From Sphingomonas montanisoli (GTDB lineage: Bacteria > Pseudomonadota > Alphaproteobacteria > Sphingomonadales > Sphingomonadaceae), in the NCBI RefSeq assembly GCF_008274695.1, contig NZ_VTOU01000001.1, positions 310,001 through 374,000 of the forward strand: a stretch of 64,000 nucleotides of DNA, in the 5' to 3' direction. The position numbers were made by a program, and so were the translations under genes. Positions 6,762 through 15,085 of this stretch are shown here, in pieces (the first letter of the stretch is position 1; each line of letters opens with the position of its first letter). Under the pieces are notes generated by a model. That model was not told where the DNA came from and made no database searches. It saw nothing but the letters and a program-made list of their open reading frames with translations.

Positions 6762-8339
6762 TCAGCCGTGCTTGCGCACCAGTTCGCGCAGCTTTTCGAG
6801 CGCCATGTGCAGCGGCTCGTCGAGCATCGCGTCGCCGTCCAGCACGTTCGCCGGTTTCGGCGGCGTGACCGGACGGCCGATATCGACCTGTAGCGGCGTC
6901 GACGCGATCGGGGTCGATGCGAGGGGCATCGGCCCACCCACGGACGGCGCTTCATAGGCGGGCGCCGCCGGTGGAATAGGCATCGGCACGACGGGCTGCG
7001 CAAACGCCGAGGGGGCTGGCGTCGGCACCGAAACCGGCGCCGGCTTTGGCGGCAATGGCGCAACCCAGGCGGGCGTCGGCGTGTGCTCGACCGGAGCCGC
7101 CTGGATCGGCGGCGGCGGCGCGACGGGTTCGGGTGCAGGCGTCGGCGCCATTACGGGCGCGACCAAAGGTGGTGGTGGCGGTGGCGCCATCACCGGGGCG
7201 GACCGAGCCGGCAGCGCCGCAGGCGTGCGGCGGCTCGCCATGCCCCGTTCGAGCCGCGCCAGCAGATCGCCAAGCGGCGCCTGGTCGAGCGATGCTGGCA
7301 CCGGGGCATGGAAGCGCGGTGCCTGCTCCACGATCGGAGGCGGTGCGGGCGGTGGTGGTGCCATTGCCGGTTCGGGCTCGGGCGGAGGCGGCGGTGCCAT
7401 AACCTGGGGTGGCGGGGCGACCGGCGGTTGCGCCATCGGCGGTGGAGCCGCCTGCGCAAGCGACGGAGCGGCGAATGGATTCTGAATGGGCGCCGCCAGC
7501 GAAGGCGCTGCAAACGGATTCTGTGTCAGCGGCGAGGCGAGCAGTTGCGACGGCGCAACAGCCGGGGCTTCGGGCGCGGGCGCCGGGGGTGGCGCAAAGG
7601 GGTCGGACGGAACAGGCGCCGCCGCGACGGGTGCCGGTGCAGGTGGCTCGGGTGCGAACGGCTGCGGCATCGCCGGTGGCCCGGCAAAGGGCGGCACGGG
7701 TTCAGGCTGCGCTTCGGGCGCCAGCGCGCTCATGTCAAGGTTCAGCGTCGGGGCCGACTGCGGGGTGGCGGCGCGCGGTGCGGGCGGCACGCCGGGCAGG
7801 AGCTGGTCGAGGGGCGGCAACAGTTCGTCCACCGCCGGGCTTGGAATTCCCACCGGGTTGATCGCCGCGGTCGGCTCGCCGATGTCGGTCACCGCCGACA
7901 GCGGACGGCGCGCATCGATCTGGGGCAGTGCCGGGGGCGCCGTCGGGCGCGCGCCGGGCAGCGGGCCGAAGTCGATCAGCGCCGGCCCGTGGCCGACATC
8001 ATATTCCTCATAATCGTCGTCTTGGCGCGACCGGAAGATCATCGAGAGCATCGCCTTGCCGAACAACAGCCAGTCGACCAGGACCCAGCTCACGCCCGCG
8101 GTCGCGATCCCCGCCAGTGCCGCCAGCAGCGCGCGGTCGTTGGCCGAGATCGGCGGCTCGGCCTCGACCATCAGCTTCGACAGGCGCGACATCGTCGTCA
8201 GCCGCTCCAGGGCATCCTGCGGCAGCGCGAACACCAGAAAGGCCACCGCCGCGCCCATCAGCAGCGCAAGCGAGATGCCCATCACCAGGCTTGTGACCCG
8301 ACCGACGCTCTTCTTCTTTCTTACCACCAGCGCACCCAT
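6762..8339 (-). CDS. proline/alanine-rich membrane-anchored protein, 525 aa
   Basis: No named family recognised. The N-terminus is basic (RKKKSVGRV), followed by two membrane segments (about 14-38, LVMGISLALLMGAAVAFLVF; and about 69-92, LLAALAGIATAGVSWVLVDW). A short acidic stretch (DDDYEEYDVG) leads into roughly 350 residues of low-complexity Pro/Ala sequence. This includes a tandem repeat QNPFAAPSLAAPI / QNPFAAPSLA and many PPPP runs. The C-terminus is an ordered helix (DEPLHMALEKLRELVRKHG). The layout suggests an inner-membrane anchor with a long flexible linker and a small terminal interaction helix. The proline-rich stretch yields a long open frame on the opposite strand, which I regard as a shadow. 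Confidence 0.75.
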   Translation of the reverse strand: MGALVVRKKKSVGRVTSLVMGISLALLMGAAVAFLVFALPQDALERLTTMSRLSKLMVEAEPPISANDRALLAALAGIATAGVSWVLVDWLLFGKAMLSMIFRSRQDDDYEEYDVGHGPALIDFGPLPGARPTAPPALPQIDARRPLSAVTDIGEPTAAINPVGIPSPAVDELLPPLDQLLPGVPPAPRAATPQSAPTLNLDMSALAPEAQPEPVPPFAGPPAMPQPFAPEPPAPAPVAAAPVPSDPFAPPPAPAPEAPAVAPSQLLASPLTQNPFAAPSLAAPIQNPFAAPSLAQAAPPPMAQPPVAPPPQVMAPPPPPEPEPAMAPPPPAPPPIVEQAPRFHAPVPASLDQAPLGDLLARLERGMASRRTPAALPARSAPVMAPPPPPPLVAPVMAPTPAPEPVAPPPPIQAAPVEHTPTPAWVAPLPPKPAPVSVPTPAPSAFAQPVVPMPIPPAAPAYEAPSVGGPMPLASTPIASTPLQVDIGRPVTPPKPANVLDGDAMLDEPLHMALEKLRELVRKHG

Positions 8340-8402
8340 GAAGATCCAGCGAGCCCCCTTAGCGCGAGATAGGTTTAATTCGGGTTGAAAACGAATGCGC
8401 GC

Positions 8403-9602
8403 TCATCGGGGTCCGATCAGTTTTTCATAAACCGGCCGATAGCGCGCGACGTTCACGCCCCAGTTGCGCTCCCGCTCGACGAAGGCCCGGCCCCGATCGC
8501 GCATAGCCTCCCACCCGCTACGATCGTCGAGCATGTCGGCGACCGACTTGGCCAGCGCAGCGGGATCGTCGGCGGCGAACAATGTGCCGGTGACGCCGTC
8601 CTCGATCAGCTCCTTGTGCCCGCCGACATCCGATGCCGCCACGAGCCGGCGCTGCGCCATCGCCTCCAGCGGCTTGAGCGGGGTCACGAGGTCGGTGAGC
8701 CGCATCGACTTGCGCGGATAGGCCAGGACGTCGATCAGGCTGTAATAGCGTTCGACCTCTGTATGCGGCACGCGACCGATGAAGTGGATGTTCCCCGCGA
8801 CGCCCGATGCGGCCGCCTGCACCTTCAGCGCCTCCTCCATCGGCCCGCCCCCGACCAGCAACAGTTGCGCCTTGGGCCGCCGCGCGACGATCATGGGCAT
8901 GGCGGCGATCAGATCGTCGAGCCCTTCATAATCGTAGAAGGATCCGATGAAGCCGATGATGTCACCCGGCTCGATCCCCAGCTTTGCCGCCAGCTCCAGA
9001 TCGGGGGGCGGAATGTCGCCGAACAGCTCCAGATCGACCCCGTTGGGCGACACCATCACCTTGTTCGCGGGCGTGCCGCGCGCGATCAGATCGCCCTTCA
9101 GCCCTTCGCAGATCACCGCGACGGCACTGGCATTCTTCACGACATGCGATTCCACCGCGCGGGTCAGGCGGTAGATTGCCGATCCCTCGGTGCCCGTTCC
9201 GTTGCCGACCGCGGCATCCTCCCAGAACGCCCGGATCTCATAGACCAGAGGCAGTTTGAGCGCCTTTGCCGCCCGCAGCCCCGCCAGGCCATCGAGCGCG
9301 GGCGAATGCGCGTGGAGCAGATCGGGTTTCCATTCGCGGGCGACCTCGATCACCCGATCGGCCAGCGCCTTCACCTCGCGCAACTCGCCGAACGGCGCGA
9401 TCGCCTTCCTGACGGGCGCAGTGCGATAGAAGGTCAACCCTTCCTCCACCTGGGGATCGGGATCGGGCGCGTTGTAACGCGGCCCCGTCACCCCCGCGAC
9501 CTCCCATCCCATCGCGATCTGCGACTTCAGGATGGCGCGCGTACGAAAGCTGTAGCCGCTGTGGATCGGCAGGCTATGATCGAGGATGTGCAGGATCTTC
9601 AT
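8403..9602 (-). CDS. glycosyltransferase family 4, exosortase-A-associated type
   Basis: 399-residue GT-B retaining glycosyltransferase. The N-terminus MKILHILDHSLPIHSGYSFR closely matches the PEP-CTERM/exosortase-A-associated GT4 group (TIGR04063-like, from memory). The N-terminal acceptor half contains LLHAHSPALDGLAGL; the C-terminal nucleotide-sugar half contains IIGFIGSFYDYEGLDDLI and LKPLEAMAQRRLVAASDVGG, the region that carries the family donor-site glutamates. It should act at the cytoplasmic face in exopolysaccharide or protein O-glycan assembly. It is divergent from a 59-aa membrane protein and the O-antigen-ligase-like gene, which belongs to the same associated set. No exosortase gene is in the window. 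Confidence 0.82.
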   Translation of the reverse strand: MKILHILDHSLPIHSGYSFRTRAILKSQIAMGWEVAGVTGPRYNAPDPDPQVEEGLTFYRTAPVRKAIAPFGELREVKALADRVIEVAREWKPDLLHAHSPALDGLAGLRAAKALKLPLVYEIRAFWEDAAVGNGTGTEGSAIYRLTRAVESHVVKNASAVAVICEGLKGDLIARGTPANKVMVSPNGVDLELFGDIPPPDLELAAKLGIEPGDIIGFIGSFYDYEGLDDLIAAMPMIVARRPKAQLLLVGGGPMEEALKVQAAASGVAGNIHFIGRVPHTEVERYYSLIDVLAYPRKSMRLTDLVTPLKPLEAMAQRRLVAASDVGGHKELIEDGVTGTLFAADDPAALAKSVADMLDDRSGWEAMRDRGRAFVERERNWGVNVARYRPVYEKLIGPR

Positions 9603-9681
9603 GAGGTCGCAGGGCGCATGTCGCCTACCGCCTTGTCAACCTGTTTCGGTGCGCTGCGAAAGCGGGTAGGAAGATGTTACG

Positions 9682-9861
9682 ATGATTGACACCGGCGCGC
9701 TGATCCTGGCCCATCTCCTGCTCGCCTGGGCCGCGTTCCGCATGTTCAACTCGCCCGATCTGAACACCGAGCCGCAGCGATCGAAGCGCCAGTTCAAGCT
9801 GATCGGGCCGAAGAATCGGCCTTTCGACCAGGACCGGTCTGGAAAACGCCGCCGTGCGTGA
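9682..9861 (+). CDS. small single-pass membrane protein, 59 aa
   Basis: Frame from ATG 9682 to TGA 9861. It has one hydrophobic segment near the N-terminus (ALILAHLLLAWAAFRMF, residues 6-22), then a basic cytosolic tail (EPQRSKRQFKLIGPKNR and GKRRRA). Its last 8 bases overlap the GTG start of the O-antigen-ligase-like gene, so the two are probably coupled. No family recognised. It lies between the divergent GT4 gene and the ligase and is probably part of the same envelope locus. The ribosome site is weak (AGGAAG about 10 nt upstream). Confidence 0.55.
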   Translation: MIDTGALILAHLLLAWAAFRMFNSPDLNTEPQRSKRQFKLIGPKNRPFDQDRSGKRRRA

Positions 9862-11323
9862 CATCTTCCTGATCGTATTCATGCTAGGGCTAATCGTCCT
9901 GGCGATGCGGCGGCCGTTCCTCTTCGTCTGCGGCTATATCTACATCGACATTGTTTCGCCGCAGCGCCTGGCCTTCTACCTGCTCAGTTCGATTCCGATC
10001 TCGCTGATCTTCTTCATCGCCGCCTTCGTCGGCTGGGCGATAAACGACAACAAGAAGGAACTCGTCTTCTCCGCCCGGCAGATCATGTTGATCATTCTGT
10101 TGCTATGGTGCGCCATCACCACCTGGAACGCGGTATTCTTCACGCAGGCGATGATAAAATGGGACTGGGTCTGGAAAGCGCTCGTGTTCGCGATCTTCCT
10201 GCCGATGACATTGTACACCCGGCAGCGGATCGAAACCGTGCTGATCTTCATGATCATCTCGCTATCCGCGATCACCGTCGTCGGCGGCCTGAAGACGCTG
10301 GCGGGCGGCGGCGGCTACGGCACGCTCAACCTGATGGTCAGCAACAATAGCGGCCTGTATGAAGGCAGCATCATATCCGCCGTCGCGATCTGCATGATCC
10401 CGCTGATCCTGTGGTACTCGAAATATGGCACGATCTTCCCACCCAACCTGCTGACCCGACTCTATTGCTATGCCCTGGTATTCGCCAATCTGCTGATCCC
10501 GATCGGCACGCAGGCGCGCACCGGGTTGGTCTGCATCGCGTTCATGATCCTGCTCGAGCTTCGCGCCGCCAAGCATCGGATGCGCTATATCGCCATCGTG
10601 GCGGCGGCGGCGATCATCGCGATCCCGCTAATGCCGAGTTCGTTCAATTCGCGGATGGAAACGATCGCCGGCTATCATGGTGACGCATCGGCCAGCACGC
10701 GCATCGCCGTTTGGAAATGGACGCTCGACTATGTGAAGGAGCATCCGTTCGGCGGCGGCTTCGATGTCTATCTGGCCAACAAGCTGACGATCAACATGTC
10801 GTACAGGACGGCCGATGGCACGACCGTGAACGTGCAGGGCTATGATCAGGGCCGCGCCTTCCACAACAGCTATTTCGAGATGCTGGGTGAACAGGGCTAT
10901 TTCGGCATCGTCCTGTTCCTGCTGATCCACCTGACCGGCATCATCCGGATGGAGTTCATACGGCGCACCTATCGCAAGAGCGTGGGTGACGACGAATGGG
11001 TCTCGCCCCTCGCCGCGTCGCTGCAACATGCCCATCTTATCTACCTGCTCGGGGCATCGTTCGTCGGTATCGCGCTGCAACCGTTCATCTACCTGATCGT
11101 CGCGGTGGAAATCGGTTTCGACGTCTATGTCCAGCGCCACATCCGCAGACGGGCGTGGAATCCGTTCCGCGTTCGCAAGAGCCGGCAGTCGCCCGATGGC
11201 CAATATCCGCCAGTTCCGGACGAGGAAGAGGACGATTTTGACGAACCCGAGCCGGAACGATCTGCTGCCGGCCCACGTTGGGGCCGCAAGGCGGTTCCCA
11301 AGCCGGCGGGCCGCCCAAGCTGA
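9854..11323 (+). CDS. O-antigen ligase / polymerase-like membrane protein, exosortase-A-associated type
   Basis: 489-residue polytopic protein with about ten membrane segments, starting at GTG. The opening text (LAMRRPFLFVCGYIYIDIVS, PQRL) resembles the exosortase-A-associated probable O-glycosylation ligase group (TIGR03097-like, from memory). The large periplasmic loop contains GTQARTGLV and, at about 285-345, the Wzy_C-type region with ASTRIAVWKW and AFHNSYFEMLGEQG, where the catalytic Arg and His of this superfamily reside. The C-terminal ~60 residues are a cytosolic, first basic then acidic tail (PDEEEDDFDEPEPE). It probably transfers or polymerises a lipid-linked glycan at the periplasmic face. 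It forms a locus with the 59-aa membrane protein. Confidence 0.8.
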   Translation: MRDIFLIVFMLGLIVLAMRRPFLFVCGYIYIDIVSPQRLAFYLLSSIPISLIFFIAAFVGWAINDNKKELVFSARQIMLIILLLWCAITTWNAVFFTQAMIKWDWVWKALVFAIFLPMTLYTRQRIETVLIFMIISLSAITVVGGLKTLAGGGGYGTLNLMVSNNSGLYEGSIISAVAICMIPLILWYSKYGTIFPPNLLTRLYCYALVFANLLIPIGTQARTGLVCIAFMILLELRAAKHRMRYIAIVAAAAIIAIPLMPSSFNSRMETIAGYHGDASASTRIAVWKWTLDYVKEHPFGGGFDVYLANKLTINMSYRTADGTTVNVQGYDQGRAFHNSYFEMLGEQGYFGIVLFLLIHLTGIIRMEFIRRTYRKSVGDDEWVSPLAASLQHAHLIYLLGASFVGIALQPFIYLIVAVEIGFDVYVQRHIRRRAWNPFRVRKSRQSPDGQYPPVPDEEEDDFDEPEPERSAAGPRWGRKAVPKPAGRPS

Positions 11324-11346
11324 CACAAGGTTCAGACGGAAGACTG

Positions 11347-12525
11347 ATGACTGCTAAAAAAGGCGATCCCCTGGTCGACGGCTTCACCCCCCTCCTCCAG
11401 TCCTCGCACGATCTTCAAGCGCTCTGGGATCAGACGCTTCACTGGATCTCGATCAACTTTCTGGGGATCGCGATAGCTGGCACGGTCGGCGCGATCATCA
11501 TCGCGGCGCTGTACGGCATTCGTATGTTGGGGCTTCGGATATGCCGCAACGACGGAATGCGCGGTCATTGGCCGTCGATCATCGGACGTGCGGTCGCCCG
11601 CACCAATCTCTTTTTCATCGTCATGCTCGCAGCCCGGCTGGTCAGCGGATATGCGCGTCCACCCGAAGCGATCGACACAACCATCCGCTTCCTGTTCACC
11701 GTCGCCGCGGCCATCCAGGGTGCGATCTGGGTCCGCGAACTGATCATCGGTGCCGTGGAGCAGCGCGCGGGATCGGACGAAGCCGCGACGTCGCTGGGCA
11801 GCGCGGTGGGCATCATCCGGCTGCTCGTCAGCGTGATCTGTTTCGCAATCGCGATCCTGCTGATCCTCGACAATATGGGGGTCAACACGACCGGCCTCGT
11901 TGCTTCGCTGGGCGTCGGCGGCATCGCGATCGGCCTGGCGGCGCAGGGCGTCTTTTCCGATCTGTTTGCGGCGCTCTCGATCCTGTTCGACAAGCCTTTC
12001 CGACGCGGGGATTCGATCGGCTGGGATCAGACCACCGGCACCGTCGAGGAAATCGGCCTCAAGACCACCCGCGTTCGATCGGTAACGGGCGAAGAGGTCG
12101 TAATTTCCAACGCCAATCTGTTGAACAAGGAAGTGCGCAACCTCGCGCGGCTCCCGCGTCGCCGCGTGGTGCTGGCGATTGGCGTGATCTATCAGACCAG
12201 CCCCGAGACATGCCGGCGCATCCCGGAGATCGTCGAGGAGATCGTCTCTGGCGTGGAACATGCCCAACTCTTTCGCTGCGGCATGACCGGGTTTGGCTCA
12301 TCCAGCCTTGATTTCGAAGTGCTGGTGGACGTGATGAGCGATGAATTCGCCATTTTCGCCCGCGCCCGACACGAAGTCTGCGTGGGCATTCTCGAACGGT
12401 TCGCGAAGGAAGCGATCGAGTTCGCCTATCCCACTCAGACCACCTTCACCGCGGCGCCGGACGGCACGATGATCATGCCCTATCCCGACCATGCTATCGT
12501 GCCGGTGATGCCGGCAGAGACTTGA
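11347..12525 (+). CDS. MscS-family mechanosensitive ion channel
   Basis: 392-residue small-conductance mechanosensitive channel homolog. The start is ATG 11347 with a GGAAG site 6 nt upstream; the upstream in-frame start would lie inside the O-antigen-ligase gene. The N-terminal half has about four membrane segments. The pore helix and its continuation are clear (VASLGVGGIAIGLAAQGVFS, about 183-202, then FDKPFRRGDSI), followed by the beta domain (GTVEEIGLKTTRVRSVTGEE) and an alpha/beta C-terminal domain. It is expected in the inner membrane, releasing solutes under hypo-osmotic stress. It follows the exopolysaccharide gene by 23 nt and could be cotranscribed with it. Confidence 0.9.
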   Translation: MTAKKGDPLVDGFTPLLQSSHDLQALWDQTLHWISINFLGIAIAGTVGAIIIAALYGIRMLGLRICRNDGMRGHWPSIIGRAVARTNLFFIVMLAARLVSGYARPPEAIDTTIRFLFTVAAAIQGAIWVRELIIGAVEQRAGSDEAATSLGSAVGIIRLLVSVICFAIAILLILDNMGVNTTGLVASLGVGGIAIGLAAQGVFSDLFAALSILFDKPFRRGDSIGWDQTTGTVEEIGLKTTRVRSVTGEEVVISNANLLNKEVRNLARLPRRRVVLAIGVIYQTSPETCRRIPEIVEEIVSGVEHAQLFRCGMTGFGSSSLDFEVLVDVMSDEFAIFARARHEVCVGILERFAKEAIEFAYPTQTTFTAAPDGTMIMPYPDHAIVPVMPAET

Positions 12526-12618
12526 TCCGCGCCGGCCAAATCGCCCCCCATTGTCACCCACCCGCCCACATGCGATGGCCCGATCAGCGGGGCACGCTGA
12601 TGTTGGGGGATGTTTGAA

Positions 12619-13227
12619 ATGGCGGCTTTGTTACCGATATTGATCGCGGCAGCGGTGGTGCCCACAACGCCGGTCGAACCGAATACGTGGTTCACCAGCA
12701 AGGATCATCCGAAGACCGCGCTGCAGGTGACGCGGCGCGGCCAGCTCGATTATGCGATCGACGTCGCACCCGACGGCACCGCGATACGTTGCGACACGCC
12801 GGTCCACGAAGGACTGGACAAGGACGTCTGCGAAATCGTGATGAAACGCGCGCGCTTTCAGCCCGCGAAGGACGATCAGGGCAATGCCGCCTTCGCGCGG
12901 CACGACGTCCTCGTCAGCTTCCTGATGCCCGGCAGCAAGGGCCGGCCCGACCGCTCAAAGCTGACCGTCAAGGTCGACAGCCTGCCCGCGGGCGTCGCCA
13001 GCCCGGCTTATGCGAAGGTCGCTTTCATGGTCGATGCCAATGGCGCGATCAGCCAGTGCGCGTCGACGGCGGGCGAGCGCCGCCGTTTCATGCAGACTGT
13101 CGAGGCGCTTGGCCCGGCGGCGTGCGAGGCGCTGGCGAAGGATTATCGCCCCACGCCCGCCCGCAATGCCGCCGGTGCGCCTGTGGCTTCAGTGCAGAGC
13201 CTGCTCGTCAAGTTCGAGACGAAATGA
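12619..13227 (+). CDS. exported protein with two TonB-C-like halves
   Basis: A GGGGGA site (12605-12610) 8 nt before ATG 12619 favours this start over the ATG at 12610, giving 202 residues. A short hydrophobic N-terminus (MAALLPILIAAAVVPTTP) looks like a signal peptide or anchor. Two similar halves follow, each with the strand pattern of the TonB C-terminal / energy-transducer fold: YAIDVAPDGTAIRCDTPV (about 46-63) and VAFMVDANGAISQCASTAG (about 135-153), each with a Cys. No TonB proline-rich linker or EXB contact helix is present, so this is a periplasmic relative rather than TonB itself. Function unknown. Confidence 0.65.
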   Translation: MAALLPILIAAAVVPTTPVEPNTWFTSKDHPKTALQVTRRGQLDYAIDVAPDGTAIRCDTPVHEGLDKDVCEIVMKRARFQPAKDDQGNAAFARHDVLVSFLMPGSKGRPDRSKLTVKVDSLPAGVASPAYAKVAFMVDANGAISQCASTAGERRRFMQTVEALGPAACEALAKDYRPTPARNAAGAPVASVQSLLVKFETK

Positions 13228-13230
13228 TCT

Positions 13231-13260
13231 CTAATCCTCCCCCGCCCGGGGGAGGGTTTA
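13231..13260. repeat. intergenic palindrome, family A (single unit A1); possible terminator
   Basis: CCTCCCCCG (13236-13244), CC, CGGGGGAGG (13247-13255) form a perfect 9-bp inverted repeat flanked by AAT and GTTT. It lies between the convergent stops of the TonB-C-like gene and leucine dehydrogenase. The same AATCCTCCCC...GGGGAGGATT core recurs at 35932, 39131, 41053, 56611, 59813 and 63168. It could form a strong hairpin in RNA from either strand. Confidence 0.7.
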
Positions 13261-13267
13261 CAAGGGT

Positions 13268-14317
13268 TCAGCCCCGGCCAATCAGGCGCTTGGCCATGCG
13301 ATCGGCGACAATCGCAGCGGGAACGTCGTTCGCGGCGCTTTCCGCCCACACTTCGTTCAGTCGCTCGGGGATGCGACGGACGCGCGCTTCGACTTCGGCG
13401 CGGTCGCCCTCCCCCAGATATTCGAGCGCGACGTTGATGATGCCGCCGGCGTTGATGACGTAATCGGGCGCATAGAGAATGCCGCGCGCATGGACGCGAT
13501 CGGCGTCGTTCGGCGTCGCCAGCTGGTTGTTCGCGCCACCGGCCACGACCGGCACGCGCAGCGCCGCGATCGACGCTTCGGTCAGGATCGCGCCCAGCGC
13601 GCAGGGGCTGAGCACATCGGCCTCTACAGTCAGGATGTCGGCAGCCGGAACGTGCGACGCGCCCAATTCGTCGGCCAGCTTCGCCGCGCGCGCCGCATCG
13701 GCATCGGCCAGCGTCAGCTTCGCGCCATCGGCTGCGAGACGACGGGCCAGGCCACCGCCGACGCTGCCCACGCCCTGAATCGCGACATGAACGCCCTGCG
13801 CGCTGTCCTTGCCCAGCGCGCGCTTGATCGCGGCCAGAACGCCCAAATAGACGCCGAACGCGGTCGTCGGCCCCGGATCGCCGCCCGCGCTGCCCGCCGC
13901 GACGGGCAGGCCGGAGACGTGGCGCGTGGTCTTGGCGATCGCGACCATGTCGGCATCCGACATGCCGACATCTTCGGCGGTGACATAGCGGCCGCCCAGC
14001 GAGTCGATCGCGCGGCCGAAGGCGGCGAGCATCTCGGGCGTCTTGGTCCGCAGCGTATCGGCCAGGATCACGGCCTTGCCGCCGCCCATCGGCAGGCCCG
14101 CCATCGCGTTCTTGAAGCTCATGCCGCGCGACAGGCGCAGCGCATCGACGATCGCATCGTCACCGTTCGGATAATGCCAGAAGCGCGTGCCGCCCGCCGC
14201 CGGCCCGAGATGGGTCGAGTGGACCGCGATGATCGCGGTCAGCCCCGACGCGGCATCACGAAACAGATGCAGACCTTCGTGATCGTCGAAGTCGGGGAGC
14301 GTCCAGGGTGCGGTCAT
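13268..14317 (-). CDS. leucine dehydrogenase (Glu/Leu/Phe/Val dehydrogenase family)
   Basis: 349-residue NAD-dependent amino-acid dehydrogenase that reversibly deaminates branched-chain amino acids to 2-oxo acids. The N-terminal catalytic domain has GPAAGGTRFW (about 38-47) and the active-site lysines in RGMSFKNAMAGLPMGGGKAV (about 64-83). The C-terminal Rossmann domain has AIQGVGSVGGGLARRL (about 179-194) and the characteristic GGANNQL and ADYVINAGGIINV-like text (here PDYVINAGGIINV). Length fits leucine dehydrogenase (about 345-365) and is shorter than glutamate dehydrogenases. It is monocistronic between a palindrome and a divergent-type regulatory repeat. A valine or phenylalanine preference cannot be excluded. 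Confidence 0.9.
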   Translation of the reverse strand: MTAPWTLPDFDDHEGLHLFRDAASGLTAIIAVHSTHLGPAAGGTRFWHYPNGDDAIVDALRLSRGMSFKNAMAGLPMGGGKAVILADTLRTKTPEMLAAFGRAIDSLGGRYVTAEDVGMSDADMVAIAKTTRHVSGLPVAAGSAGGDPGPTTAFGVYLGVLAAIKRALGKDSAQGVHVAIQGVGSVGGGLARRLAADGAKLTLADADAARAAKLADELGASHVPAADILTVEADVLSPCALGAILTEASIAALRVPVVAGGANNQLATPNDADRVHARGILYAPDYVINAGGIINVALEYLGEGDRAEVEARVRRIPERLNEVWAESAANDVPAAIVADRMAKRLIGRG

Positions 14318-14337
14318 GGCAAGTCTCGCGCGAAATT

Positions 14338-14362
14338 AGATTACGGTCACGCGCAATAATCT
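14338..14362. promoter_or_regulatory. inverted repeat AGATTA-N13-TAATCT upstream of leucine dehydrogenase
   Basis: AGATTA (14338-14343) and TAATCT (14357-14362) are exact inverted repeats centred 33 bp upstream of the leucine dehydrogenase ATG, in a patch that is AT-rich for this genome. Spacing and base content suit a dimeric regulator such as an Lrp/AsnC-type protein, but the identity of the regulator is a guess. Confidence 0.3.
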
Positions 14363-14393
14363 TATTCGACCGATTCGACCACCCCAGAACGCC

Positions 14394-14762
14394 CTAGCGT
14401 TCGAACAGGCGCGGCAGGCGCTTCTCGAACGGCCACAGGGCCAGCATCATCACGAGGATGGCGAGGCTGTCGGCCACCCAGTCCCAGATGTTCGCGTCAC
14501 GGCCGAAGATCGGCATGCCCTGGCTGATCTCGATCCACGCGCCGTAAATCGAAAGGCCCAGGAAGGTGAGCCAGCGCGGCGCCACGGGATAAGCGAGCCG
14601 TGCAAGCAGGGTCAGCGTCAGGAAGGCGGCGACATGATCGGTCTTGTCGCTGCCGCCCATCGTGGGGGCTTCGTCCCCCGGCATGAGCGCGGCACCATAA
14701 GTGAAGGCCGTCGTCGCCCAGAAGGCCGCGATACGCAACTTGCGCCAGTTGGAGAGCGCCAT
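14394..14762 (-). CDS. VanZ-like membrane protein, 122 aa
   Basis: The frame extends back into rpmE, but the sensible start is ATG 14762 (MALSNWRKLRIAAFWATTAF), giving 122 residues. Four hydrophobic segments are visible. The VanZ-family landmarks are present: SDKTDHVAAFLTLTLLARL (about 42-60), a membrane-embedded Glu in YGAWIEISQ, and RDANIWDWVADSLAILVMM (about 95-113). VanZ confers low-level teicoplanin resistance in Gram-positives; the role of the short proteobacterial homologs is unknown. It lies downstream of rpmE on the same strand, beyond a hairpin terminator. Confidence 0.75.
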   Translation of the reverse strand: MALSNWRKLRIAAFWATTAFTYGAALMPGDEAPTMGGSDKTDHVAAFLTLTLLARLAYPVAPRWLTFLGLSIYGAWIEISQGMPIFGRDANIWDWVADSLAILVMMLALWPFEKRLPRLFER

Positions 14763-14783
14763 CGACCTGTTCCCGACATGGAA

Positions 14784-14809
14784 ATGGCCGGGCATTGCGG
14801 CCCGGCCAT
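14784..14809 (-). terminator. hairpin terminator of rpmE
   Basis: A perfect 10-bp stem, ATGGCCGGGC (14784-14793) with GCCCGGCCAT (14800-14809) and a 6-nt loop, starts 26 bp after the rpmE stop. On the minus strand it is followed by TTTCC, a short uridine stretch, so it is a plausible Rho-independent terminator, though a leaky one given the weak U-tract. Confidence 0.6.
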
Positions 14810-14835
14810 CCCGATTTTCAGTTTCGCGAAGAAGC

Positions 14836-15066
14836 TTACTTCTTGTTGAGCGTGAGACCACCGAAACGCTTGTTGAAGCGTGCGACCTGGCCGCCCGCGT
14901 CAAGCATCGTGCCACGGCCACCGGTCCATGCCGGGTGCACCGACGGATCGATGTCGAGGAGGAGCGTGTCGCCTTCCGCGCCGTAGGTCGAGCGCGTCTG
15001 ATACGTGCTGCCGTCGGTCAGCTGGATGGTGATCATGTGATAATCGGGATGAATGTCTTTTTTCAT
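14836..15066 (-). CDS. rpmE: 50S ribosomal protein L31 (zinc-free type)
   Basis: 76-residue L31, component of the 50S subunit near the central protuberance. It begins [20 protein letters not shown] at ATG 15066, with GGAG 7 nt upstream; the upstream in-frame ATG adds only MRSRH and lacks support. The rest contains [20 protein letters not shown] and the C-terminal FNKRFGGL. It has no CxxC zinc motif, so it is the zinc-independent form usual in alphaproteobacteria, where this is the ordinary housekeeping copy. A perfect palindrome lies in its leader and a hairpin follows it. Confidence 0.95.
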   Translation of the reverse strand: MKKDIHPDYHMITIQLTDGSTYQTRSTYGAEGDTLLLDIDPSVHPAWTGGRGTMLDAGGQVARFNKRFGGLTLNKK

Positions 15067-15085
15067 ATGCCTGCTCCGCATGTGC

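Noticed and set aside
7083-8372. 429-codon open frame on the plus strand opposite the proline-rich protein
   Set aside because: It is Arg/Gly/His-rich without ordered segments, the mirror of Pro/Ala codons in GC-rich DNA; the minus-strand frame has membrane segments and a sensible start.
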